Program-made: the position numbers and the translations under genes
Shown: one piece after another, positions 9,901-18,692 of the stretch
Numbering within the stretch: the stretch's first letter is position 1
Layout: each line of letters begins with the position of its first letter
Source of the DNA: CAVQWT01 sp963717705
GTDB taxonomy: Bacteria; Pseudomonadota; Gammaproteobacteria; Burkholderiales; Casimicrobiaceae
Assembly (NCBI GenBank): GCA_963717705.1
Contig: CAVQWT010000006.1
Span: forward strand, 248,001-312,000
Direction: 5' to 3'
Length of the DNA: 64,000 nt
Notes under the pieces: model-generated
The model's input: the letters and a program-made list of their open reading frames with translations, nothing else
What the model was told of the DNA's origin: nothing
Database searches by the model: none

Positions 9901-9985
9901 GGGATGCGCGGCGGCGGGAAGCGGGCGTGGCGCGCCGGGGTCGCAATTATCGCATGCTACGATCGCGCCCCTTTCCGCCGCTCCG

Positions 9986-10981
9986 ATGCGCCTCGTCCTC
10001 ACCCTCCCCGGCCTCGTCGCCGCCGACCCTTCGCGGCAGGCGCCGGCGCTGGCTCGGCTGCTCGCAGCAGCCGGCGCACCGGCGACCGAGCCGCGCGGGC
10101 TGGCGGCGATGCTGGCTGCCGAGTACGGGGTCGTCGCGCCCGCGGGCGGCGACGCGCCGCTCGCGCCGATCCTCGCTGCCGCCGCCGGCGCGGCCACCGG
10201 CGACGCGTACTGGCTGGTCGCCGATCCGGTGACCCTCGTTGCCGGCCGCGACGACGTCCTGCTCGCCGGACGGGTCGACGATCTCGACGCCGACGAAACC
10301 ATCGCGCTGCTGGCGACGCTGAACGACCACTTCGCCGCCGACGGCATCGCGTTCGTCGCGCCGATGCCGTCGGCGTGGTTCGTGCGGACGGCCGCCACGC
10401 CGGCGATGGTCACGCCGGCGCTCGACACCGCCGCCGGGAGGCCGCTGCGCGAGCTGCTGCCGCAGGGCGCCGACGCGCCGCGGTGGCGCCGCTGGCAGAA
10501 CGAAATCCAGATGCTGCTGCACGCGCACCCGGTCAACCAGGCACGCGCATCGCGTGGCCGCTCCCCCGCGACCAGCGTCTGGTTCTGGGGTGGCGGCCGC
10601 GCGGCAGCGGCGGCAACCCCAAGCGCGATCGAAACCTGGGGCGACGATCGCGTCGCGGTCGCGCTCGCGCACGTCGCCGGTGCCGCCGCGCGACCGCTGC
10701 CGTCGGGACTCGCGCCGGTGCTCGCGACCGCGGCGACGCTGCACGTCGTCGCGCTGCCCGCGGACGCCGGGGACGGCGCTGCCGCCGGCGGCTTCGTCGC
10801 GGCGGCGTGGACGGCGCTGCTGCGCGGACAGCTGACGGAAGTGACGGTCATCGCCGACGGCGCAGGCGCCGCGTGGCGGTGGTCGACGCGGCGCCCGGGC
10901 TTCGCGGCCCGCACCGCCGCGCGCGCGGGCTGGCGCGCACCGGCGCTCGCGCCGCTGCTCGCGGCGGCGCGCGACCGATGA
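9986..10981 (+). CDS. COG4255-type conserved protein upstream of RecJ (phosphoglycerate mutase-like annotation)
   Basis: A 331-residue soluble protein of a family conserved in betaproteobacteria directly before recJ. The family is sometimes annotated as a cofactor-independent phosphoglycerate mutase relative, with no experimental role known to me. The hallmark segment NEIQMLLHAHPVN and the SVWFWGGG motif are present. The ATG of recJ overlaps its stop (ATGA), so the pair is translationally coupled. It diverges from the lol genes. A function linked to RecJ is a contextual guess only. Confidence 0.85.
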   Translation: MRLVLTLPGLVAADPSRQAPALARLLAAAGAPATEPRGLAAMLAAEYGVVAPAGGDAPLAPILAAAAGAATGDAYWLVADPVTLVAGRDDVLLAGRVDDLDADETIALLATLNDHFAADGIAFVAPMPSAWFVRTAATPAMVTPALDTAAGRPLRELLPQGADAPRWRRWQNEIQMLLHAHPVNQARASRGRSPATSVWFWGGGRAAAAATPSAIETWGDDRVAVALAHVAGAAARPLPSGLAPVLATAATLHVVALPADAGDGAAAGGFVAAAWTALLRGQLTEVTVIADGAGAAWRWSTRRPGFAARTAARAGWRAPALAPLLAAARDR

Positions 10982-12669
10982 TCGACATCGTCCGCCGCGA
11001 CGTGCCGGCCGCGATCGCGGCCGCGCTGGCCGCTGCCGGCATGCCGCCGGTACTCGCGCGCGTCTACGCGGCACGCGGCATCGCGGCGCCGGCCGACGTC
11101 GCGCCGGCGCTGGATGCGCTGCCGCCGCCCTCGGCCCTGCTCGGCAGCGGCGAGGCGGCCGCACGGCTGGCCGATGCGATCGCCCGCCGCGAGCGCATCC
11201 TGATCGTCGGCGACTACGACGCCGACGGCGCCACCGGCTGCGCGACCGGGGTGCGCGGGCTCGCCGCGCTGGGCGCCGACGTCGGCTTCCTGGTCCCCAA
11301 CCGGTTCGAGTACGGCTACGGCCTGACGCCGGAGATCGTGACGCAGGCGCTCGCGCGGCAGCCCCGCGTGCTGGTCACCGTCGACAACGGCATCGCCAGC
11401 CACGACGGCGTCGCCGCTGCCGCGGCGGCCGGCGTCGACGTGATCGTCACCGACCATCACCTGCCGGCCGCGACGCTGCCGCATCCGGCGATCATCGTCA
11501 ATCCGAACCAGCCCGGTTGCCCGTTCCCGTCGAAGCACCTCGCCGGCGTCGGCGTGATGTTCTACGTGCTGACCGCCACCCGCGCCGAGCTGCGCCGGCG
11601 CGGCGTGTTCGGTGACGGCCCCGGACCGAACCTCGCGGTGCTGCTCGACCTGGTCGCGCTGGGCACCGTCGCCGACGTCGTGCGGCTCGATCGCGTCAAT
11701 CGCACGCTGGTCGCGCAGGGACTCGCCCGCATCCGTGCCGGCCGCGCGCAGCCCGGCGTCGCCGCGCTGTTCGCCGCCGCGGGTCGCGACCCGGCACGCG
11801 CGACCGCCTACGACCTCGGCTTCGTCGCGGGCCCTCGCCTCAACGCCGCCGGGCGGCTCGCCGACATGACGACGGGCATCCGCTGCCTGCTGGCCGACGA
11901 CGAGCGCGAGGCGCGCGCACTCGCGGCCGAGCTCGATCGCCTCAATCGCGAGCGCCGCGACGTCGAGGCGACGATGCAGGAGGAAGCGCTGGCCGACGTC
12001 GACGCGTCGGTGACCGCGGACGCGTACACGCTGGCGCTGTTCCGTCCGGAGTGGCACCAGGGCGTCGTCGGCATCGTGGCGTCGCGGCTGAAGGATCGCT
12101 ACCACCGGCCGGCGGTCGTGTTCGCGCGCGGCGGCGACGGGTCGCTGAAGGGATCGGGCCGGTCGATCCCGGGGTTCCACCTGCGCGACGCGCTCGACCT
12201 CGTCGACAAGCGCGAGCCGGGCCTGATCGTGCGCTTCGGCGGCCACGCGTTCGCCGCGGGGCTGACGCTGGCGGAGGCGGCGCTGCCGCGCTTCGCCGAG
12301 GCGTTCGAGGCGGTCGCCCGCACCGCGCTGACCCCGGCGATGCTCGCGCGGACGCTGGAGACCGACGGCGCCCTCGCCGCCGGCGAGCTGACGCTGCCGC
12401 TCGCGGCCTTACTGCGTGACGGCGTCTGGGGTCAGGGCTTCCCCGCGCCCGTGTTCGACGACGTGTTCGCCGTCGCCGGGCAGCGGGTCGTCGGCAGCGG
12501 CCACAGCAAGCTGACGCTGGAACGCGGCGGCGAGCGCTTCGACGCCATGCTGTTCCGGCATGCGGACCCGCTGCCGGCGCGGATCCGGGCGGCGTTCAGG
12601 CCGGACGTCAACGAGTGGAACGGGGCCGTCGCGCTGCAGCTCGTCGTCGAGGGCTGGCAGCCGGCCTGA
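10978..12669 (+). CDS. recJ: Single-stranded-DNA-specific exonuclease RecJ
   Basis: A 563-residue 5'-3' exonuclease of recombination and mismatch repair. The DHH-family metal-binding motifs are seen: VGDYDADGATG, VTVDNGIAS, VTDHHLP and the FVAGPRLNAAGRL region. The DHHA1 domain carries SGRSIPGFHL and FGGHAFAAGLTL, and a C-terminal OB-like RecJ domain follows. The length matches proteobacterial RecJ. The ATG overlaps the upstream stop by 4 bp. Confidence 0.97.
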   Translation: MIDIVRRDVPAAIAAALAAAGMPPVLARVYAARGIAAPADVAPALDALPPPSALLGSGEAAARLADAIARRERILIVGDYDADGATGCATGVRGLAALGADVGFLVPNRFEYGYGLTPEIVTQALARQPRVLVTVDNGIASHDGVAAAAAAGVDVIVTDHHLPAATLPHPAIIVNPNQPGCPFPSKHLAGVGVMFYVLTATRAELRRRGVFGDGPGPNLAVLLDLVALGTVADVVRLDRVNRTLVAQGLARIRAGRAQPGVAALFAAAGRDPARATAYDLGFVAGPRLNAAGRLADMTTGIRCLLADDEREARALAAELDRLNRERRDVEATMQEEALADVDASVTADAYTLALFRPEWHQGVVGIVASRLKDRYHRPAVVFARGGDGSLKGSGRSIPGFHLRDALDLVDKREPGLIVRFGGHAFAAGLTLAEAALPRFAEAFEAVARTALTPAMLARTLETDGALAAGELTLPLAALLRDGVWGQGFPAPVFDDVFAVAGQRVVGSGHSKLTLERGGERFDAMLFRHADPLPARIRAAFRPDVNEWNGAVALQLVVEGWQPA

Positions 12670-12872
12670 CCGGCGCGACGCGACCCGGGGCGTCCGGGCG
12701 TCCGGGCGGCCCGGCGGCCGCACCGCAGCAGCGGTCGCAGCTGCGTCGGCCGGAATCTCGACGGAAAGGAGCGTCGTCGCCGGGACGATCCCGTTCAACC
12801 AACTGTTTTATAAAGTTTATCGTTCGCCGCCTTGGCCCGGGCCGCCAGTCGGTGCCGCACGGCCCGCGCCGA

Positions 12873-12901
12873 TTGTGCAATGCAGCATTTTCGGCTATTC
12901 T
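12873..12901 (+). promoter_or_regulatory. Promoter with embedded putative PHA-regulator operator before the fabG-like gene
   Basis: TTGTGC (12873-12878), a 17-bp spacer and TATTCT (12896-12901) form a plausible sigma70 promoter. The -35 side is also the start of TTGTGCAATGCAGCA (12873-12887). A near copy, TTGTGCGGTGCAGCA, occurs on the minus strand at 34914-34900, over the predicted transcription start of phaP. Shared control by PhaR is inferred; the motif is TGC-rich, as reported for PHA regulators. Confidence 0.55.
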
Positions 12902-12957
12902 GGCCCCGTCAAGGTGCCCGCTCCGGGGGCCTTCCGGCATTCCCAACGAGGCACACC

Positions 12958-13698
12958 ATGCGTCTTCGCGACAAGGTCGCCATCATCACCGGCTCGGGCT
13001 CCGGCATCGGCCAGGCGACGGCCGAGAAGTTCGCCCACGAGGGCGCTCGCGTCGCGGTGTGCGACATCAACGAGGCGTCGGCCAGGGGCGTCGCCGACGG
13101 CATCAACGCGGCCGGCGGCGAGGCGCTCGCGTTCCACGTCGACGTCACCAACAAGGACAGCATCGCCAGGATGGTCGAAGGCGTGATGGCCGCCTGGGGT
13201 CGCGTCGACACCCTGGTCAACAACGCCGGCATCGTCCAGGACGCGCAGTTCAAGAAGATGAGCGAGGACCAGTTCGACCGGGTCATCGACGTCAACCTGA
13301 AGGGCGTCTACAACTGCACCAAGGCGGTCGTCGACATCATGCTGGCCCAGAGCTCGGGCTGCATCCTGAATGCGTCGTCGATCGTCGGGCTCCACGGCAA
13401 TTTCGGCCAGACCAACTACGCCGCCACCAAGTTCGGCGTGATCGGCATGTCGAAGACGTGGGCGCGCGAGCTCGGCCGCAAGGGCATCCGCGCCAACGCG
13501 ATCTGCCCGGGCTTCATCGAGACGCCGATCCTGAAGTCGATGCCCGACAAGGTCATCCGGATGATGGAGGACAAGGTCCCGATGGGCCGCCTCGGCCGGC
13601 CGGAGGAAATCGCCGCGACCTACGCCTGGCTCGCCTCCGACGAAGCCTCCTACATCAACGGCGCCGTCATCGAGGTCTCCGGCGGCGTCACCATCTGA
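12958..13698 (+). CDS. SDR-family 3-oxoacyl-ACP/CoA reductase (FabG-like)
   Basis: A 246-residue short-chain dehydrogenase. Features: NADP-binding TGSGSGIG near the N-terminus, NNAG (about residue 85), catalytic Ser in NASSIVG, YAATK (Tyr-x3-Lys) and the PG motif CPGFIETPI. The overall wording resembles the FabG-type reductases of betaproteobacteria, acting on 3-oxoacyl thioesters with NADPH. It stands alone, with its own upstream region containing a candidate PHA-regulator site, so a role in feeding hydroxyacyl units to PHB is possible. The ATG at 12958 begins the canonical MRLRDKVAIITG. Confidence 0.88.
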   Translation: MRLRDKVAIITGSGSGIGQATAEKFAHEGARVAVCDINEASARGVADGINAAGGEALAFHVDVTNKDSIARMVEGVMAAWGRVDTLVNNAGIVQDAQFKKMSEDQFDRVIDVNLKGVYNCTKAVVDIMLAQSSGCILNASSIVGLHGNFGQTNYAATKFGVIGMSKTWARELGRKGIRANAICPGFIETPILKSMPDKVIRMMEDKVPMGRLGRPEEIAATYAWLASDEASYINGAVIEVSGGVTI

Positions 13699-13873
13699 TG
13701 CCGCGGCGGCCACCGGGCGCGGCGGAATGCCGCCCCCGCGCGGCGTTCGCGGCAATGGCATCCGCGGCTGCCATCAGCCCGCCCCGGGTCGCCTCGTCCA
13801 TCCGGCCGGCTTGAGCACGCAGCGGCCCCGCGGTAGGATGCGCGATCTTTTCGACCAGGTCCCCCGCCACGCC

Positions 13874-14503
13874 ATGCTCCGACTCCCCGTTTCCTCCCGT
13901 CGTCCCGGCTGCCTCGCCGTCTCCGTTGCCGCCGCGGTCTTCGCCGTCGCGCTGGCGCTGCCCGCCGCTCCCGCGCTTGCCCAGGCCACGCCGAAGCCCG
14001 ACACCTACCTCTGCCCGAACGTCAATTCCGGCGTCTCCGTCGACTGCTTCCTCGACGCGGTCGCGCACCTGTATACGATGTGCCGGCAGGTGAAGTCGAT
14101 CGAGATCATCGAGTTCGGCTACGACAAGGCCGAAGAGGGCGTCAACGCCGCCAAGACCGAGTACTGCATCGACAAGCACAAGCTGTCGATAACGCGGCCG
14201 TACCAGGCCGCGCTGCGCGAAGCTACCGGCAACCGTCCGGTCGTCGACCAGCTGCGTGCGATGTACGACCGCTGGCTCGACGCGCTGCAGGAGCTGCGCT
14301 GGAAGCCCGGCGAGACCGACGACCAGTACAAGCAGCGCGTCGCGCAGCCCTACCAGTACTTCAAGGAGCGCGCCGAGATCGTGCGCACGGCGCTGGCCAG
14401 CGCGCCCAAGGCGGCGAGCGCCGAACCCCCGGCCGCCAAGGCGAAGCCCGTGGCCAAGGGCAAGACCGCCGAAGCGCCGGCGACCGCCAAGGCCACGAAC
14501 TGA
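13874..14503 (+). CDS. Exported hypothetical protein with Ala/Lys/Pro tail
   Basis: A 209-residue protein I do not recognise. A signal peptide (residues 1-38, cleavage after ALA in PALAQA) is followed by a mature domain with four Cys (CPN, CFL, MCR, YCI) that could form two disulfides. A helical middle and a low-complexity tail rich in Ala, Lys and Pro complete it. The ATG at 13874 is chosen because it opens the signal peptide. The DinG-type helicase gene follows about 30 bp later, so the two may be cotranscribed, but no functional link is evident. Confidence 0.75.
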   Translation: MLRLPVSSRRPGCLAVSVAAAVFAVALALPAAPALAQATPKPDTYLCPNVNSGVSVDCFLDAVAHLYTMCRQVKSIEIIEFGYDKAEEGVNAAKTEYCIDKHKLSITRPYQAALREATGNRPVVDQLRAMYDRWLDALQELRWKPGETDDQYKQRVAQPYQYFKERAEIVRTALASAPKAASAEPPAAKAKPVAKGKTAEAPATAKATN

Positions 14504-14535
14504 CCCGCCCTGCGGACGCGCCCCCGGCGGCGTCC

Positions 14536-16659
14536 GTGCCCGTGGCCGGCGCGCCGGCCACGGCGGCAGCGGCAACGGCACCGTTCGCGCACGACCCCGA
14601 TCTCGCCGCGATCTTCGGCGAGGGCGGTGCGCTCGCCCGGGCGCTGCCGGGCTTCCGCCACCGTCCGCAACAGCTGGCGATGGCGTCCGCCGTCGCCGCC
14701 GCGATCGCCACCCGCGGCGCGCTGATCGCCGAGGCCGGGACCGGCACCGGCAAGACCTTCGCCTACCTCGTCCCCGCGCTGCTGTATGGCGGCAAGGTCA
14801 TCGTCTCGACGGGCACCAAGACGCTGCAGGACCAGCTCTACCAGCGCGACCTGCCGCTGCTGCGCGACGCCCTGGGCTCGCCGGCGACGCTGGCGCTGCT
14901 CAAGGGCCGCGCCAACTACGTCTGCCACCATCACCTCGAGCGCGCCGCGGCGGACGGCCGGCTGCCGTCGCGCGACGACGCGCGCCACCTGCCGAAGATC
15001 GTCGCCTTCGCGCACGCGAGCGCGTCGGGCGACCGCGGCGAGCTGGCCGACGTCCCCGAGAACGCGACCATCTGGCCGCTGGTGACGTCGACGCGCGACA
15101 ACTGCCTCGGCGGCGACTGCGGGTTCTTCGGCGACTGCTTCGTGATGAAGGCCCGCAAGGCGGCGCTCGAGGCCGACGTCGTCGTCGTCAATCATCACCT
15201 GTTCTTCGCCGACGTGATGCTTCGCGACGAGGGACTGTCCGAGTTGCTGCCCGCGTGCCACACGGTGATCCTCGACGAGGCCCACCAGCTGCCGGACACC
15301 GCGACGCTGTTCTTCGGCGAGCAGATCTCCGCCGGCGCGCTGGCCGAGCTCGCGCGCGACGCCGAGGTCGCCGCGCGCACCGGTGCCCGCGAGGTTCCGG
15401 ACCTGCCGGCAGCAGCCGCCGACCTCGGTCCGGCGATCCGCAAGCTGCGCCTCGCGCTGGGGGAAGGCGGCGGCAAGCTCGCCCAGGGCACCGCCGCGCA
15501 GCGCGAAGGCTTTCCGGCGGCGCTGGAAGCGCTGGTGACCGCGCTCGACCGCGCGGCGACCGAGCTCGGCCTCTTCGCCGAGCGCAGCGAGGACCTGGCG
15601 GCCGTCGCCCGCCGCGCCACCGAGCTGCAGGCGGCGCTGCGCCGCTGGTGCGAGGGTCTCGCCGGCGGCGGCGGTGCGCGCGCGTCCGAACGCCACGGCG
15701 CGGACGACGACGCGCCCGATGGCGCCGCGCGCGACGAGGAGTCGGGGGGCGGCAACGCGGCGCCCGATACCGCGGGCGGGTGGATCCGCTGGATCGACGT
15801 GACGCCGCAGGGCTTCCTGCTGCACGCGTCGCCGCTGTCGGTTGCCGATATCTTCTCGCAGCAGGTGAAGGATTCCGGCCGGGCGTGGATCTTCACCTCG
15901 GCGACGCTGGCGGTCGCCGGCGATTTCACCCTCTACCAGCGCGAGCTGGGGCTCGCCGACGCCGCCACCGGCTGCTGGGAATCGCCGTTCGACTACGCGA
16001 CGCAGGCTCTGCTGTACGTTCCGCGCGGCCTGCCCGAGCCGAACTCGCGCGAGCACACCGAAGCGGTCGTCGCCGCGGCGCTGCCGGTGCTGCGCGCCAG
16101 CGGCGGGCGGGCGTTCATGCTGTTCACCAGCCTGCGCGCGCTCAACGTCGCACGCGAACGGGTCGCCGAGGCGATCGCCGCCGAGGACCTGCCCTGGCCG
16201 CTGCTGGTGCAGGGCGAGGGCGCGAAGACCGAGCTGCTGGTGCGCTTCCGCGAAGCGGGCAACGCCGTGCTGCTGGGCAGTGCGAGCTTCTGGGAAGGCG
16301 TCGACGTGCCGGGCGACGCGCTGTCCGTCGTCATCATCGACAAGCTGCCGTTCGCGCCGCCGGACGACCCGCTGCTCGCGGCGCGGCTCGAGCACCTGAA
16401 GCGGGAGGGCGGCAACCCGTTCTTCGACTGGCAGGTGCCGCAGGCGGCGATCAGCCTCAAGCAGGGCGCCGGGCGGCTGATCCGCACCGAGACCGATCGC
16501 GGCGTGCTGATGATCGGCGATCCGCGGCTGCCCGAAAAGTCGTACGGCAAGCGCATCTGGCGCAGCCTGCCGCCGATGCGGCGCACGCGCGAGCTGGCCG
16601 ACGTCGAGGCGTTCTTCTCCGACTCGGAGGCGCCGCCCGCGGGTCAGCGCGACGCGTAG
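14536..16659 (+). CDS. DinG/YoaA-family ATP-dependent DNA helicase (XPD-like, Fe-S)
   Basis: A protein of about 707 residues of the superfamily 2 5'-3' helicases that act on damaged or R-loop DNA. Walker A AEAGTGTGKT, four Cys of the Fe-S cluster (one in NYVCHH, three in CLGGDCGFFGDC), DEAH box LDEAHQ, EGVDVPGD and motif VI GAGRLIR are all present. An Asp/Gly-rich linker (DDDAPDGAARDEESGGG) sits between the helicase halves. The start is uncertain: no ATG precedes the conserved part, and GTG at 14536 or 14542 is the likeliest. It is convergent with bamD. Confidence 0.92.
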   Translation: MPVAGAPATAAAATAPFAHDPDLAAIFGEGGALARALPGFRHRPQQLAMASAVAAAIATRGALIAEAGTGTGKTFAYLVPALLYGGKVIVSTGTKTLQDQLYQRDLPLLRDALGSPATLALLKGRANYVCHHHLERAAADGRLPSRDDARHLPKIVAFAHASASGDRGELADVPENATIWPLVTSTRDNCLGGDCGFFGDCFVMKARKAALEADVVVVNHHLFFADVMLRDEGLSELLPACHTVILDEAHQLPDTATLFFGEQISAGALAELARDAEVAARTGAREVPDLPAAAADLGPAIRKLRLALGEGGGKLAQGTAAQREGFPAALEALVTALDRAATELGLFAERSEDLAAVARRATELQAALRRWCEGLAGGGGARASERHGADDDAPDGAARDEESGGGNAAPDTAGGWIRWIDVTPQGFLLHASPLSVADIFSQQVKDSGRAWIFTSATLAVAGDFTLYQRELGLADAATGCWESPFDYATQALLYVPRGLPEPNSREHTEAVVAAALPVLRASGGRAFMLFTSLRALNVARERVAEAIAAEDLPWPLLVQGEGAKTELLVRFREAGNAVLLGSASFWEGVDVPGDALSVVIIDKLPFAPPDDPLLAARLEHLKREGGNPFFDWQVPQAAISLKQGAGRLIRTETDRGVLMIGDPRLPEKSYGKRIWRSLPPMRRTRELADVEAFFSDSEAPPAGQRDA

Positions 16660-16690
16660 TTGCGTCGGGGGCGCGTCGCCGGGCGTTCGC

Positions 16691-17530
16691 TCACCACAGC
16701 CTCCACCACGGCTTCGGCGGCACGCCCGCAATGAAGGGGCTGTCCGGATACGTCGCCTTCAGGATGCGGCGCGTGTCCTCGGCCAGCTGCGGGAGCCCGA
16801 GCTTGTCGTAGGCGCTGATCATCAGGTCGAGCGCCTCCTCGTTCGACGGCATCCGCGGATGCTCGATCAGCGACAGCTGGGCGCGGTTCACCGCGGCGAG
16901 GTAGGCGCCGCGGTTGTAGTAGTAGCGCGCCACCTTGACCTCGTAGAGCGCGAGCGCGTTCGACAGGTACCGCATCCGGTCGACCGAATCGCCGGCGTAG
17001 CGACTCTCCGGAAACTTGGCCACCAGTTCCTTGAAGGCGGCGAAGGACTCGCGCATCGCCTTGGGCTCGCGCTCCGACAGGTCGAGCTCGTAGACGTAGC
17101 CGAGAAGGCCCTGGTCTTCCTTGAAGTACACCAGCCCCTTGAGGTAGTAGGCGTAATCGATGTTCGGGTGGTTGGGGTAGGTGCGGATGAAGCGGTCGAG
17201 GGAGGCGCTCGCCAGCAGCGTTTCCCCGGCCCGGTAATTCGCATACGCGCCTTCGAGCATCGCCTGCTGGGCGTAGCGGCCGTACGGGTAGCGCGACTCG
17301 AGGGTCTCGAACAGCTTGACCGCGCGCTGGAAATTGCCCTCGATCAGCGCGTCGTGCGCGGTCTGGTAGATCCGCTGGGCGGTCCAGCCGGCGGTTTCGT
17401 CGCCCTTGAAGTCGGGCAGCAGGCTGCAGCCGGCGAGCGCCAGCGCGGCGACGAACGCGAGCAGGAGCGTGCGCAGCCCGGCCAACGGGGTGGTACGCGA
17501 AACGGACGGCGAAAAAGACAAACTGGACAT
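16691..17530 (-). CDS. bamD: Outer-membrane protein assembly factor BamD
   Basis: A 279-residue outer-membrane lipoprotein of the BAM complex, which inserts beta-barrel proteins. A signal peptide ends in lipobox LAGC (Cys about 35), followed by TPR-like repeats: YQTAHDALIEGNFQRAVKLF, ESRYPYGRYAQQA, RTYPNHPNIDYAYYLKGL and KFPESRYAGD. The length fits the family. The start at 17530 is the only in-frame ATG in front of the signal peptide. It diverges from rluD, the usual genomic arrangement in betaproteobacteria. Confidence 0.97.
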   Translation of the reverse strand: MSSLSFSPSVSRTTPLAGLRTLLLAFVAALALAGCSLLPDFKGDETAGWTAQRIYQTAHDALIEGNFQRAVKLFETLESRYPYGRYAQQAMLEGAYANYRAGETLLASASLDRFIRTYPNHPNIDYAYYLKGLVYFKEDQGLLGYVYELDLSEREPKAMRESFAAFKELVAKFPESRYAGDSVDRMRYLSNALALYEVKVARYYYNRGAYLAAVNRAQLSLIEHPRMPSNEEALDLMISAYDKLGLPQLAEDTRRILKATYPDSPFIAGVPPKPWWRLW

Positions 17531-17621
17531 CGGGGCATCCTCGCGCGGCGGCGAAACCGTATGATTATAGCCGACGGGCCGCGACTGCCCCCGCGACCAC
17601 GCGCTGCCGGCACGCCCGACG

Positions 17622-18692
17622 ATGCCCCACCCCCACCCTGCCCGCCCTACCCGCCCCGCTCTCCCGACGCCCGATGACCCGGGCCGGGCCGACGCGGGCG
17701 CGCGCCGCGCAGCCGGCAGCCCCGTGCCCGCTCCGGCGTCGATCGCACCGTCGGCCACCGCCGACGCGCCCCGCGTGCTGACGCTGCCGCCGACCGCCGC
17801 GGGCCTGCGCTTCGACGCGGCGCTCGCGCAGGCGCTGCCGGAGTTCTCCCGCGCACGGCTGCGGGCCTGGATCGACGCCGGCCGCGTCCGCGTCGACGGC
17901 GCCGCGGCGGAACCGACGCGCAAGGCGCGCGGCGGCGAGGCGGTCGTCGTGCATCCGGCACCGGACCCCCGCGACGACACCCACGCCGCGCAGCCGATCG
18001 CGCTGGCCGTCGTCCACGAGGACGACGCGCTGATCGTCGTCGACAAGCCCGCCGGCCTGGTCGTGCACCCCGGCAGCGGCAACTGGGACGGGACGCTGCA
18101 GAACGCGCTGCTGCATCACGCGCCCGCGCTCGCCGGCGTGCCGCGCGCCGGCATCGTCCACCGGCTGGACAAGGAGACCAGCGGGCTCCTGGTCGTGGCC
18201 AAGACGCTTGCCGCGCAGACGAGCCTCGTCCGCCAGCTGCAGGCACGCAGCATGGGCCGCGAGTACGTCGCGCTCGCGCGCGGCGACGTCGCGCGCGGCG
18301 GCACCGTCGACGCGCCGATCGGCCGCCATCCGACCCGGCGCACGACGATGGCGGTCGTGGCCACCGGCAAGGCGGCGCGCACGCACTACGAGGTGGTCGA
18401 GCGCTTCGGCGACGCGACGCTGCTGCGCTGCCGGCTGGAGACCGGACGCACGCACCAGATCCGCGTCCACCTGGCGTCGATCGGCCACGCGCTGGTCGGG
18501 GACCCCGCGTACGGGCGGCGCGGTGCGATCACGTTCGGCCGGCAGGCGCTGCACGCGGCGAAGCTGTCGCTGGTGCACCCGGTCACCGGCGCGGCGCGGT
18601 CGTGGACGTCGCCGCTGCCGGCGGATTTCGCCGCGCTGCTGGCGGAACTTCGCGCGCGCAACGAGCCGGGCGACGGCCGGGACGACGCGTGA
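17622..18692 (+). CDS. rluD: 23S rRNA pseudouridine synthase RluD
   Basis: A 356-residue enzyme that makes pseudouridines 1911/1915/1917 in 23S rRNA (family knowledge). It has an N-terminal Pro/Ala-rich extension (about 1-50), an S4 domain (FDAALAQALPEFSRARLRAW) and a catalytic domain with the Asp in VHRLDKETSGLL. The C-terminal ETGRTHQIRVHL is also typical. It diverges from bamD with a 91-bp gap. The stop overlaps the GTG of the next gene (GTGA), so rluD and the YfiH gene are coupled. Confidence 0.95.
   Translation: MPHPHPARPTRPALPTPDDPGRADAGARRAAGSPVPAPASIAPSATADAPRVLTLPPTAAGLRFDAALAQALPEFSRARLRAWIDAGRVRVDGAAAEPTRKARGGEAVVVHPAPDPRDDTHAAQPIALAVVHEDDALIVVDKPAGLVVHPGSGNWDGTLQNALLHHAPALAGVPRAGIVHRLDKETSGLLVVAKTLAAQTSLVRQLQARSMGREYVALARGDVARGGTVDAPIGRHPTRRTTMAVVATGKAARTHYEVVERFGDATLLRCRLETGRTHQIRVHLASIGHALVGDPAYGRRGAITFGRQALHAAKLSLVHPVTGAARSWTSPLPADFAALLAELRARNEPGDGRDDA

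Noticed and set aside
9836..9946. N-terminal extension of the LolC/E protein to the ATG at 9946
   Set aside because: The extension is encoded by the tandem repeat, is Arg/Pro-rich and precedes the canonical family start PYEIAVGLRY.
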